Shown one piece after another: positions 1 to 10,300 of a DNA stretch of 64,000 nucleotides (position 1 is its first letter; each line of letters opens with the position of its first letter). The notes under the pieces are model-generated. The model saw only the letters and a list, made by a program, of their open reading frames with translations, was not told the origin of the DNA and made no database searches. A program made the translations under genes and the position numbers. The stretch is taken from the NCBI RefSeq assembly GCF_002878395.1, contig NC_061121.1:10640398-10704397 (forward strand). The letters run 5' to 3'. Source of the stretch: Capsicum annuum (Eukaryota; Streptophyta; Magnoliopsida; Solanales; Solanaceae).

Positions 1-187
1 TCTAGTGGGCCTCAATAGTAGTCATAGGACTAATCTCATAGTTCTTTGTTCTTCGATTTTTCTACTATCTATTGTCTTGTGTAGCCTGGTTATAGTATTA
101 TTTTGCTGCTATACTGTTCTATTACTATATGTTGTTTTTGTTACTATCTATAGTCTCTTGTACTTCCATTATGGAGTACTTTTGTTT
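1..187 (+). repeat. RTE LINE 3'UTR-like fragment
   Basis: T-rich, low-information sequence that runs straight into a SINE/RTE tail at 188. Similar T-rich leaders precede the tails at 9246-9594 and after the RTE open frame at 10.3-10.5 kb. It is most likely the end of an RTE-type LINE cut by the window edge. No credible protein is encoded. Confidence 0.45.
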
Positions 188-291
188 TGAACCGAGGGTC
201 TACCGAAAACTTCAGTGAGGTAGAGGTAAGTCTGCATACACTCTATCTTCCCCAGACCCCACTTAGTGTAACTACATTGGGTATGTTGTTG
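188..291 (+). repeat. Au/SolS-type SINE or RTE tail
   Basis: Begins with a diverged GAACCGAGGGTCTACCG head, has the central segment with the CCCCAGACCCCACTTAG motif, and ends in a short TTG-rich tail. This matches the other tRNA-derived SINE tails in the window. It is degenerate. Confidence 0.7.
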
Positions 292-867
292 AAAAATTTG
301 TACCCGCGAGTTGACTTGGCTGAGCTTGATCTATGTAATTCAATTACAACTCTACTTTTCCTTTTGTGATACCTTTCTATATCAAGAGTTTGTCGTTGTA
401 CTTATAATACCAAATTTTCTGAAGATGTTGGTGGGAATTACAAATTATTAGTGCAATTTGATATGAATATTAACAAAAAAAAAGCCCATCATAAAGCTTA
501 AATTGAGGATCTAAAATGACTACATCATTAATTCAAAATCGAACCGTAAAAAACTTAACAAAGCGAGCTTATGGTTTGATAATATTTCATAAAACCCAAA
601 TTTTGTAACTCTTTATTATAATTATTTTTATATGTTGTTGTAGACATCGTGTTATTATAAGGTTTTTTTTTGGATCAAATAACTATATTTTCAATCATAA
701 AAGGTCGGTCGTATACAAGGGTTATACCAAAAGGTAAATAATCTGCAATAATAAATGATTCTCTACAAACTTTCACCAATCTCCGATGCAACTTGGAGTT
801 ATGGTTAGGGTTTAGCTTTAAAAAAAAAAAAAAGATAAAAGTACCCCCTCAAATTACCTAAAGTTTC
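292..867. other. AT-rich intergenic sequence
   Basis: No gene or recognisable element is seen. There is an A-run near 820-833 and low-complexity AT sequence. Confidence 0.6.
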
Positions 868-1374
868 TGTTGGTGTTTGTCCTAACTTTCTTACCATAAT
901 TGGGTTTTCCTTCAAGTATCATAATTGGGTTTCCTTTTAGGAAAAGGAAAATATATTCACCATATTTGGCTAATCCTTATTCTTGTAGGAAAAAGGTATA
1001 GACTCTATAAATAGAGGCTCCTTTCTTCTAGTTTTGTAGCATCCACAATGTAGTCCTAGGGGTTTGAGAGTTTCGTTTGGGGAAGACTTTGTGAGACACA
1101 AATGTTGCAGTATCACTTGTGTGAACCTCTTTTTATTCTAAGTGAATTGTGTGGACCGTCTTTCTTGACAGTTTGTACTCTCTTTTATATAGTGGATTGT
1201 TTATCTCCTTTTATGGATGTAAGTCGATTGACCGAACCACGTTAAATTATTATGTCTCTTTTGGTGTATTTCTCATTTATCTTGTTATTCGTGGTCTTAT
1301 CATTCATCATAAATACCTACGATTTTAAAGAATCCAGGAATCCAACTCAAATATTTATCTAACACCTCATCATT
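868..1374 (+). mobile_element. Solo LTR, probably copia type
   Basis: Starts TGTTGGTGTTTG and ends TTTATCTAACA, so it has TG...CA ends. A TATA-like CTATAAATAGAGG near 1005 is followed by leader-like sequence, as in plant copia LTRs. The right boundary is supported because the F-box homology shared with 18.0-18.3 kb resumes at about 1375. The 5-bp flanks (GTTTC and CCTCA) do not match, so the left edge or the insertion history is uncertain. Confidence 0.55.
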
Positions 1375-1813
1375 ATTATTCTGATACAAGATCAGAGATA
1401 ATTACCTATTCAAATCATTGCAACGGCCTTGTTTGTGTTAAGAACTATGAAGCTACTAAAGTTTACTTATACAATGTCGCTACAAGGAGATAAAAGTCTT
1501 TCCATCCTTTCTTAGATATCAAGACAAATGGGGTCCTAATTGTTTCCGGATTTAATCTAGTTATAGAAAAATACAAATTGTTTCATTACAAATATCGTCA
1601 AATGATCAAGATTCTAACTCTAGAAACCAACTCTTGGAGAGAAATAATCCGCGAAAAGTCTTCTCCCATATTTTTTCCTAGGGATGTATTTTCCTCTATG
1701 AGACACTTTATTGAACTGATCTATTCCATTCTATCAACTACTTCAACATCAGAGAGGAGAAGTTTAGGATTGTTCAACCATGAAAATTTTTCCTCTCGAT
1801 AAGTTAAAAGAGG
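1375..1813 (+). pseudogene. F-box protein fragment (F-box-associated domain)
   Basis: Broken reading frames contain the F-box-associated signature SNHCNGLVCV near 1410, then YLYNVATRR, and farther on IKILTLETNSWREI near 1605-1645. This is the order expected in F-box-associated (type 1/3) proteins, which act as substrate adaptors of SCF ubiquitin ligases. In-frame stops (for example just after the ATRR segment at about 1490) and a frame change near 1560 show that it is dead. No F-box motif is visible upstream, where the solo LTR lies. A homologous fragment lies inverted at 18.0-18.3 kb. Confidence 0.75.
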
Positions 1814-2072
1814 CACTACTAGAAACAGAGGTTTTCACTATAGAGCAAATCAGAGGGAATTTGTGTTATAATTTTCCCATCCAGTTCCCACTAAACTGTC
1901 GCACATTGGGAAAATGTGTAGAGGGGACGCTGGGAAGCTTCCTAATTTTTTCCTTGTAAAAATACTATTATTTTTTCTTTTCCCACTAATTCAATAAAAG
2001 TATATGTGGGAATAGGCACTGAACAGTTTTAGTGGAAAATTCAATGGTAAAATAGTGATTTTTTTGATAGTG
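1814..2072. mobile_element. Small non-autonomous CACTA element
   Basis: Starts CACTACTAGAAAC and ends TTTTTTGATAGTG, the terminal inverted repeats typical of CACTA (En/Spm) transposons. It is 259 bp with no coding capacity. The 3-bp flanks AGG and CGG match at two of three positions. Confidence 0.65.
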
Positions 2073-2149
2073 CGGTAGGGACAAGGTATGCGTACACTCT
2101 ATCCTTCCAGACTCCACTTGTGAGAATACATGGGATATGGTGTTGTTTG
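2073..2149 (+). repeat. Partial Au/SolS SINE
   Basis: Central and 3' part only: GGTATGCGTACACTCTATCC, then a diverged CAGACTCCACTTGTG and a TTG-like end. The head is missing and the CACTA element abuts it. Confidence 0.65.
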
Positions 2150-2739
2150 TAAGTTGAAGAGACAATGCAAACTGCATGGTGGGGAAATATGGTTTTTTCC
2201 TTCTGAGGCTATGAAAAGCCGGTATTCTATGATGTTGTTAGCAAAATTTTCATGAAATTTAACTCTAGTCCCACTCTGGGGAAGGGTGCCTTTCTTGAAG
2301 CTAAAAGTATTGACAAGACAAAGTTTGCAGATGTTTTAGCAACTGTGATTCTTATTAGTGTCCCAGCTTCTTTGGCTTTCCCCAGTGATTTTCTGGTTAA
2401 GTCATGCTAGCAAACTTGTTAGAGAACATTACTTTGTTAGCAATTATTGAAGTTCAGTTTTAAAATCAAACAAGAACTATCGACCGTTAAGTTTCTAGTT
2501 TTGAATTAAACATTGCAATGTATGTCTACTAATTTCAACCAACTTAGATTCTACATTTACATACATTAGATTAAATTCCTAAAGTTACTAGCATAGCGAG
2601 CAAGATACATGGCTTAAAACAAGAAATTTGTATTATAGTATAGCAACATGCGCTTCTAAATATAAATTTAACTTCTAACTTGAAACATGTAGAATCTATT
2701 TGTAACTACAAACTAGGAAGATGATAGAAGAAAGCATTG
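2150..2739. other. Unassigned intergenic sequence
   Basis: No element is recognised. A frame around 2258-2410 reads without stops and contains KGAFLEAKSIDKTKFAD, but it has no start, splice context or known family, so it is not called a gene. Confidence 0.4.
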
Positions 2740-3240
2740 CTAGAACATACAATAAATATTTGAATGAGATAAAAACTACATGGCTATACACTATACACTC
2801 AACTGATGATGCAAACTTGAATTGATTAGACTTGGTATTGTCATGCTATAGTTGTATCTATTTCTTCAGCCTCTTTTGAGCTTTGCTTCAACTCTTCATC
2901 ATTGTTTGTATCCTGAAATTCCTCCATAAATTGATCGGCAGCGGGTGGAGTATTTTCTGTATCCTGGAGTGAAATGTGTTGTGTTCAGGCATTTTAAACA
3001 AATCTAACAATAGTTAAAAATTCTACAGATGAAGTTGTAATGAAATAAATGCATCATTGAGTATGTATAGAGAGCCCATTGCAACACAAAAATGATAAGA
3101 AAACCAGAGAACATGCAAATGGAGATCAGTTGTTCATCAACAGAACTTACGTCAGTGAAGAACAAGTGCATTTGCAATGGTCCCAAGTGGTAGGTTGCCT
3201 AGCTTCTCCTTTCATACCTGCAGTAGTAGTATAACTCTTG
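2740..3240 (-). pseudogene. Inverted partial copy of the BIM2-like gene
   Basis: Read on the minus strand, 3240 to 3000 matches intron 2 of the BIM2-like gene (11.0-11.28 kb), including the run around TTGATGAACA and the GGGCTCTCTATAC block. It is followed at 2965-2838 by a match to the last coding exon, with shared GGATACAGAAAAT, TTTCAGGATACAAACAAT and CAAAAGAGGCT. The match continues into the 3'UTR. Exons 3-6 are absent and the final-exon frame is altered (GCTGAAGAAATAG instead of GCTCAAGAAATAG), so it cannot encode the C-terminus. This is a genomic, intron-containing duplicate, not a retrocopy. Confidence 0.8.
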
Positions 3241-3332
3241 TAGTTCTTGCCCTACGATTTCTATTACTATATGTTGTTTCATGAACTTAAACTAGCCAAC
3301 TGTTCTATTGTACTTACAATGTTTCTTTTTCA

Positions 3333-3457
3333 AGCCGAGGGTCTCTCGGAAACAGCCTCTCTACCTCTCAAGGTAGGAGTATGGTTCGCGTACACTCTAC
3401 CCTCCTCAGACCCCACTTGTAGTGTTACATTGAGTACGTTGTTGTTGCTGCTGTTGC
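3333..3457 (+). repeat. Au/SolS-type SINE
   Basis: Nearly full copy: head CAAGCCGAGGGTCTCTCGG, middle with CTCTACCTCTCAAGGTAGG, 3' end with GTTGTTGTTGC. Relative to the duplicated BIM2 intron it sits in the same place and orientation as the SINE at 10853-10938, so it predates the duplication. Confidence 0.8.
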
Positions 3458-3908
3458 AGCTCTTTCCAATTCAGAATCTACTGCTTAGAGTTGCTTGAAA
3501 ACCATATCCCCACTCTCTTGCACCAATGTCCATGTCCTTAAATGATCTCCAAAGTTATTTCTGTAAAGGGAGTATGGAGCCCCTATTGATTGGTTAACAC
3601 AAGATTTTATTTCTTTCCCTTTGTCACATTCCTTTTCCCATTGTTGAGGATCATGTATGCGCATGGGATGTGGAGGGGATTGCACCTGTACAAAATATTC
3701 AAAGAAACCATTTCTAGAACCTCATTGGAATTTAGCCAAGATTCAACCAAGCGTAACTACTATGGCCAGGTGAGCTGAGAGGAAGATACTAGAAATTGAA
3801 TGAAGAATATATATCAGATGACTTATAAGTTATAAGAAGTGCTCCCATGCTGAGATCCTTTGACTACGTAGGCAATATAAGATCTGTCTGTTTAAAAATA
3901 TCCCTCTT

Positions 3909-4704
3909 CTTGCAAAGCTTTCGTTTTCGCATAGGGAATATTATGTGGGAGCTGGAAAATGTAATATCTCTAAGCTTTTTGAGTCTTTCTCTGCGCTCGA
4001 GCACCTCCACTTGAATGACATGGTAAATGTTGCTTCATGCCGTCAATGTAATTAATGCATTTTCAATCACAAAACACCTTTTGGGCTTTGAGTCATTTTG
4101 ATTTTTGGTATTTTCTTCCTAGTCTTTTGCTGCAGGAGCTGGTGAAGTACCAATGAAGCTTTCCTACGATCTTTATTGTGTCAAACATCTCAGCATATCG
4201 AGTATATATCTGTCTGACTCGGATGAGGTTTCATGTGCTCTTTGTTAGATAAGAAGCTTCCCGAATTTACAATCTATGGAAATTAAAGTTCTCTTTTCTC
4301 TCGTTTTATACATCTCTCTAACTTGACTTCTTATCTCCTTGCTTCTTAAATCATCAATAAACACAGAAAGTGAGTTTCGGTTCATTTTTCCTTAGGTGGA
4401 GTCCGATGACAATGATATACCTGCTCTTGAATCTCTTCAAGTGGGACGCTTCTCAGATGTGACATTTATTCACCTCAGGGAAGTTAAGCTAATGCAAACT
4501 AATGGCACAATCCCTGGATTACAGCTTATGAAGCTTCCGTTCGCCAAGTCTCCCAAGATGATGAGAATGCTAATCGAGCCATGTCTAGTTGAAGAATCTG
4601 CAACAATCAAAATCCTCGCTGAGCTAATAAAATTTGAGCGGGCATCACCCAATGCAGAAGTTGAATACAAGTTGGATAAGCATTCAAATCCCCGTCGTGT
4701 TTGA
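3909..4704 (+). pseudogene. F-box/LRR/FBD protein, 3' part, broken
   Basis: Three consecutive exon-like blocks with good splice borders. Block 3909-4022 encodes a leucine-rich-repeat segment (KLFESFSALEHLHLNDM) and ends at a GT donor. Block 4135-4288 encodes GEVPMKLSYDLYCVKHL and then SFPNLQSMEIK. Block 4397-4704 encodes the FBD-like C-terminus, with HLREVKL, LLMKLPFAKSP-like and KFERASPNAEV segments, and ends at a TGA. A TAG stop lies in the second block at about 4246, where relatives have a leucine or similar residue. No N-terminal F-box exon is found upstream, where the inverted BIM2 copy lies. Intact relatives are SCF ubiquitin-ligase adaptors. The last exon alone is open for about 102 residues but is unlikely to be made. 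Confidence 0.75.
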
Positions 4705-5488
4705 TTTGCACTTTCACAAGTCCTTCATCAAGCCATGATCCCTTTGCACAAATGTTTTGGAAGTTGATGTGAATTGACAGAACCAAATGTTGATGCAGTA
4801 GTATCACTTGAGTTTTTGCCTAATTGCCATCAGTTTTGGGATATAAACTAATGTGGATATATTGTCTTCAACTTTGTTATTATAGTGCTTACTGCTTGTG
4901 CTTTTACTTGACATGCCTATGCTTGAAAATGAGACTTACAACAAGAATTACTTCTCTGCGTTTATTTCATTCTTCAAAGTTGGGTTGTTGATGTGTTAAA
5001 GTTGTCTCCGTGTGACGTACAGGTTACAGATTTGAGCCATGGAAGCAGCCACTAATGTTTGCATTAGGTTTGGTTGTCTATATCACATCCCTTAGCCTGA
5101 GCGCAGCCTTTACCTTGATAACGTGGAATGTGTTGTGCATTAGCTGCCCATTTTCATTTGGCTTTCGTGAAGCCTTTTCTCAACAATGAACCTTAACTTT
5201 TTTTAATCTTTCGATGAACTTTATCGCGAGAAAGAGTTGTTCTAGATTTTATATACATCTTCTACGCTTTCTGAATCTTGCATAACCCTTCTTGGATCTA
5301 GTTCACAATATACTAGCGACTTTTGTCCTCGAAATCATTCTATTTCATATTCATCGTTCCGATTCGTGGAGAAGGTCAAGATGTTCATAGAAAAGTTAAG
5401 CTAGTCTTCATCAAAGCTCACACACTAAGAGCTAAAGCTCCTTCACCCTTTTCTGCAAAATCAAAGCATCAAGAACATTAGTCGCCTA
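4705..5488. other. Intergenic sequence, nothing recognised
   Basis: Downstream flank of the F-box pseudogene. No open frame with a recognisable family and no clear transposon ends were seen. Confidence 0.5.
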
Positions 5489-5734
5489 CTTCCTCCGTTT
5501 ATTTTTATTTGTCGTGACTTTCCTTTACGAAAGTCAATATGACTAAACTTTTAAGCTAATTTAAAGTAAATTAATTAAATATTTAAAGGTTCGAAGCTAT
5601 ACGAATAATACTCTAAGCTACAATTATTTTGATGTTAAATATGATAGAAAAAAATACATGTTCAAATATTAATTAAAATTCATACAGTTTGATCTAAAAG
5701 GCGATGGATCATAAATAAAAATAAATTGAAGAAG
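5489..5734. mobile_element. Stowaway-like MITE
   Basis: Terminal inverted repeats: CTTCCTCCGTTTATTTTTAT at the left, and a right end whose complement reads CTTCTTCAATTTATTTTTAT. Flanked by TA on both sides, as for Tc1/mariner-type Stowaway elements. 246 bp, non-coding. Confidence 0.75.
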
Positions 5735-6112
5735 TAATAAGAACCCCATTATTGAAAAAGGATGGACCTTAATTATTGTAACGTATGGACTAGTTCACAC
5801 TTATTAGTTGCCTAACTCGTGAAATATCAATTTGGATCACATGACTCATGACAATAATTTAAGGTAAACAACTAACCATAACACTATATGTCCCTTTATT
5901 TTACTTGTGACATTCGGAATTGTCAAGTAAAAGTGAATAGAAGAAGTATTTATGATAATTTTCTTTTTTAGAGTCAAATAATATAAATTTTGAGTAATAT
6001 TTTAAAATTGACATGAAAAAAATTACAATTTATATCACATTCCGTATAATTTTTGAATATCAAAATTTAAATTTTAAAATATTGAATTGATCTAATGAAA
6101 TTTTAAGGATTC

Positions 6113-6404
6113 ATTCGGCCATAGATTTTTTAAGTAATTTTTGAGAAAAAAACTTGATAAATAATGTTTGCCCATACAACTAGTCATTATTTGACAAATA
6201 ATTTTGACAAATATCTAAATTTTCATATACTAGAAAAAATTAGTATTTAAGTCAAATTTCATTTTTTGAAAACTTATAAGAGTGAAATGTCTTATAAGAG
6301 TGACATGTCTCCCAAACATTATGATCAAACATATGGTGAAATTTCACCCAAATATTCATTCAAAACTGTATTGTCAAAAATATTTGAAAATTTATGGATA
6401 AACG
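6113..6404. mobile_element. Possible MITE with GGCCATA ends
   Basis: Left end TTCGGCCATAGATTTTTTAA and right end ATTTATGGATAAACG are roughly inverted. The interior is AT-rich. It resembles the GTTTGGCCATGAAA elements at 24.5 and 61.05 kb but is much more diverged. Confidence 0.4.
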
Positions 6405-6755
6405 TTAATTTAATTTTGAAAATTAGTCAAATCAATTCTCCATAAATAAAATGGGTTCAACCATTTTGAAACAAAGTGATTAATAGAAGTCCCAAAAATC
6501 CAAAAAGTAGTTAGCCAATTTCTTGAAACTTGACAATATTTAAAGATCATATTTTCAAAATCTAATTAAATTTCACAGTCACATAAATATTTAAAAATGA
6601 ATTTTAAAATATAATTCGAAAAGATCACTTTTTTTAATTCCTCCCAGAAGCTTTCAATCATTTTTATTTTCTTGATAATTCGAACTCACAATTTTTGAAT
6701 TAAAATTAAAAATGTTTACCATATGAAAAACTCCATCTTGTCACTTAAAATATTA

Positions 6756-7007
6756 CTCTCTACGTTCCATTTTATGTAGCATCATTTCCTTTTTGATCTG
6801 TCTCAGAAAGAAATATTATCTTTCCTTATTTGGTAATTATTTAATGACATCATTTCTATTTTATTTTTAGTAAGTCCGACTTTATAAAAAAAGACAATTA
6901 AAAAGTAAACTTTAAGATAAACAATTTTGTAAATTTTATAAAATCATTATTTATTTTTTAAATTTCATGTCCGATTAAATGACGATACATAAAATGGACG
7001 GACGGAG
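6756..7007. mobile_element. Stowaway-like MITE in the BIM2 upstream region
   Basis: Left end CTCTCTACGTTCCATTTTAT and right end (complement CTCCGTCCGTCCATTTTATG) are inverted repeats with TA flanks. It lies about 380 bp upstream of the BIM2-like start codon, and an A-run follows at 7011-7036. It may form part of the promoter. Confidence 0.8.
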
Positions 7008-7012
7008 TACTT

Positions 7013-7043
<31 letters not shown>

Positions 7044-7388
7044 GAATCTTAAAAACAGTTACTAGCCAAAACAAAAAAGCATCAACTTTACATTTTCCAA
7101 TTCCAATACCAATAAAACCAAAAACACTGATTGTGTCAGTGCGGTTTTCACTCTTTGTATACCCCAAATCTCCTAAATTTTCAAATTCCCAAATCAAAAA
7201 AATAATTGGGTTTTCAAGAAAAGCTGTAAAACTGTAATCTTTATTTTCTTTGTTCTTTTGTAAATTTTTATATTGAATGAATCTCTATTTTTTTTTAATG
7301 AATGAATTTATTTTTGTTGTTTTTAATCATGTGGGGTTCTTCAATTTGTTGATTTATGCAGAAAATCTGAAATTCTTGAAAAAAGACG

Positions 7389-10300
7389 ATGAAATCTGGA
7401 AAGGGTCATCATGGGGAAGAAGAAGAGGATGAGTATGATGTTGGTTCTAATAGAGATGCTACACCTTCCAGTAACAGTACTAAAGGTTTGTGAATATTTT
7501 TTATGTTAGTATTTGTGTAGTTTCCCTTTTTTTTTTTTATCACTGTGGTGTTCGGGCTAGCATAATTTCACGAGATACCTGTCAGGTCTCACCAGTGACT
7601 GATGCCAAGTATGTCTGGCCAGTGAGACAAGGACAGATGGAAAGAATCAAGAATCACCTAGTGTTTATTACTCCCTCCGTTTCAAAATAGTTGGCCCTTT
7701 CTGACTTTGCACTCCCTTTGAGAAAGTGTTTATTAGGGATTTATTTTACTAAATTTGTCTTATTAATTATGAAGTAAATATTCTTTGTTTAGTCATTTAA
7801 TGTTGAGGGTAGTATTGAAAGAACATAATAAAATACTCATGATTTCATCAAAAGGGCAACTAAATTGAAACAAATATTTTTAGAAAGAGGGCCAACTAAA
7901 ATAAAACGGAGGGAGTATTTGTGTAGTTTTTTCTTTTTCTTTTGATAATTGTGGTGTCTATCCAGCTTCATGTACCTCGACTAATATCACAGGATACCGC
8001 CACCTCCCACCTCCACCGAGGCTAGGAGAGATGAGAAGAATCACCTAATGTTTATTAGTTGTGTAGTTTTTTATATAATCGTGATGTTCGGATCAACTTT
8101 CACACACCTCGACTAATTAGACACGATACCTGCCACCTCCCACCAGCAATCGAAACTAGGTAAGATTGTCCACCAAGGCTGGGACAAATGGGAAGAATCA
8201 ACTGGTGTTTAGCAGTTGTGTAGTTTTATGGTAGAATTTTATGCAAGAAAGTATTTTTGAGGTGTAATTGAATGTGAGAATAGAAATTCTGAATATTTGA
8301 TGCTAGTGTTTGTGTAGTTTTATGGTTGAATTTTCAGCAATAAAGCATCCATTTTTTTTAATAACACTGGTGGCAGGGCCATCTTTCGTGCAATTCAATT
8401 AAATTTTGAAGTGTGAATAGAAATTCTGAAAATTTTGTTGTTTGTGTTTGTGGAGTTTTATGGTTGAATTTTATGCAAGAAGGCATTTTTGAGGTGGAAT
8501 TGAATGTGTAAATAGAAATTCTGAATATTTTGATGTTAGTGTTTGTGTAGTTTTATGGTTGAATTTTCAGCAAGAACGCATCTTTTTTTTTCTTTTGATA
8601 ATAGTAGTGTCTGGGCCAGGTTCCATTTGACTTGACTAAATTTGAAGTGTAAATAGAAATTCTGAACTTTTGATGTTATTTTTTGTGTAGTTATATGGTA
8701 GAATCTTATGCAAGAATGCTTTTTTTGGGGGTTAGATTCTGAAGTGAACAGAAATTCTGAATATTTGATATTGTTTGTGTAGTTCTATGGTAGAATCTTA
8801 TGCAAGAATGCTTTTTTGGGGGGGTATATTTTGAAGTGAACAGAAATTCTGAATATTTGATATTGTTTGTGTAGTTTTATGGTTGGAAGTTGTACGTGTC
8901 TTTTTTTAGGTGGATTTTGAAGCGTGAATAGAAATTCTGAATATTTTTATGTGAGTGTTTGTGTAGTTTTATGGTTGAATTTTGTGCAAGAAAGCTTTTT
9001 TTTTTCTTGAGGTGGATTTTTGTGTGTGAATAGAAATTCCGAACAGTTAAAAGTTAGTGTTTGTATAGTTTTATGGTAGAATTTAGTGCAAGAAAGTATT
9101 TTGAGGTGGATTTTGAAGTGTGAATAGAAATCTCAAAATTTTGATGTTATTGTTTGTGTAGTTTTATGGTTGAGTTTTCTGCAAGAAAGCGTTTTCGGCG
9201 GTGCATTTTGAAGTATGAATAGAAATTCTGACAATTTTGATTTGAAGGTTAGTAGGTAGTGGAGTGCTTTGCTTTCCCATGCCTGGAGTATTAGCATTAG
9301 TGTTGTATTTTCGTTTTCATTGATTCCTATTTCCTTCCGTTGTTTCATTAGCCTTGATTATTGTATTTGTATTTTCTTCTTGTTCTTCCTGCTTGTTGCT
9401 GCTGTCTTCCTTTTCATCGGATTTTGGCTGAGGGTCTTTTTCCTAGGTGGTCGAGTCCTTTGCTTTCCCATCTCGGTGTATTAGTATTAGTCTTGTATTT
9501 TCATTTTCATAGATTTCTATTTCCTTCTGTTTTTTCGTTAGCCTGGATTATTGTATTTTCTTCTTGTTGTTCCTGCTTGTTGCTACTGTTGTCAGATTGG
9601 AAGCAGCCTTCTTACCTTCTCAATGTAGGGTTAAGGTCGGCGTACACACTACCCTCCCCGGACCCCATCTGTGGGATTACACTGGGCTTTCGTTGCTGTG
9701 GTTTGTATTAATTGTTTAAAATGTCATTTATTTCTTGTTGGAAGTGACAGAAGGGAAGAACAGTGACAAGGCAAATGCAATTAGGTCGAAGCATTCAGTA
9801 ACAGAGCAGCGTCGGAGGAGCAAGATCAATGAAAGGTTTGTTTTTAATTTTCTAATTTTAATTATTGTTGATTCAAAAGGAACATAAGGTATGAAGGTAA
9901 AATTTAGGTGTTGGATTGCACTCGAGAATCATGAGTTCATGCTCATAAACGAGCTCACAAACTGAACCAATAGCATAGTTAGCTAAACTCTGAAATGATT
10001 ACAATGTGCTAGTTTATTCATAATCAAGCTATTACCTGTTGCTAACATAAGCCACTCAAATGCTTAGATGGATGTGTGGGCATAGTAGGAGAGATATGAT
10101 TAGGAATGAAGCTACTCTGGGCAAGGTGGGACTAGCCTCCGTGGAGGATAAGATGACGGAAGCGACCTTTGAGATGGTTCGGGCACGTGAAGAGGAGGTG
10201 CGATAGGTTGGCTATAGTGGATGTTAGGAGAGGTAGAGGTAGGCCAAAGAAGTACTGGGGGAAGGTGATTTGGCAGGACGTACCACGCCTTCGGCTTACT

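Noticed and set aside
4396..4704. Single-exon 102-codon gene
   Set aside because: It is the last exon of an F-box/LRR/FBD gene whose upstream exons are present but carry a stop. Not an independent gene.
8209..9245. Repeat array as a possible CRISPR or coding repeat
   Set aside because: Units vary in length, there are no unique spacers, and the reading frames are full of stops. It is an intronic minisatellite.
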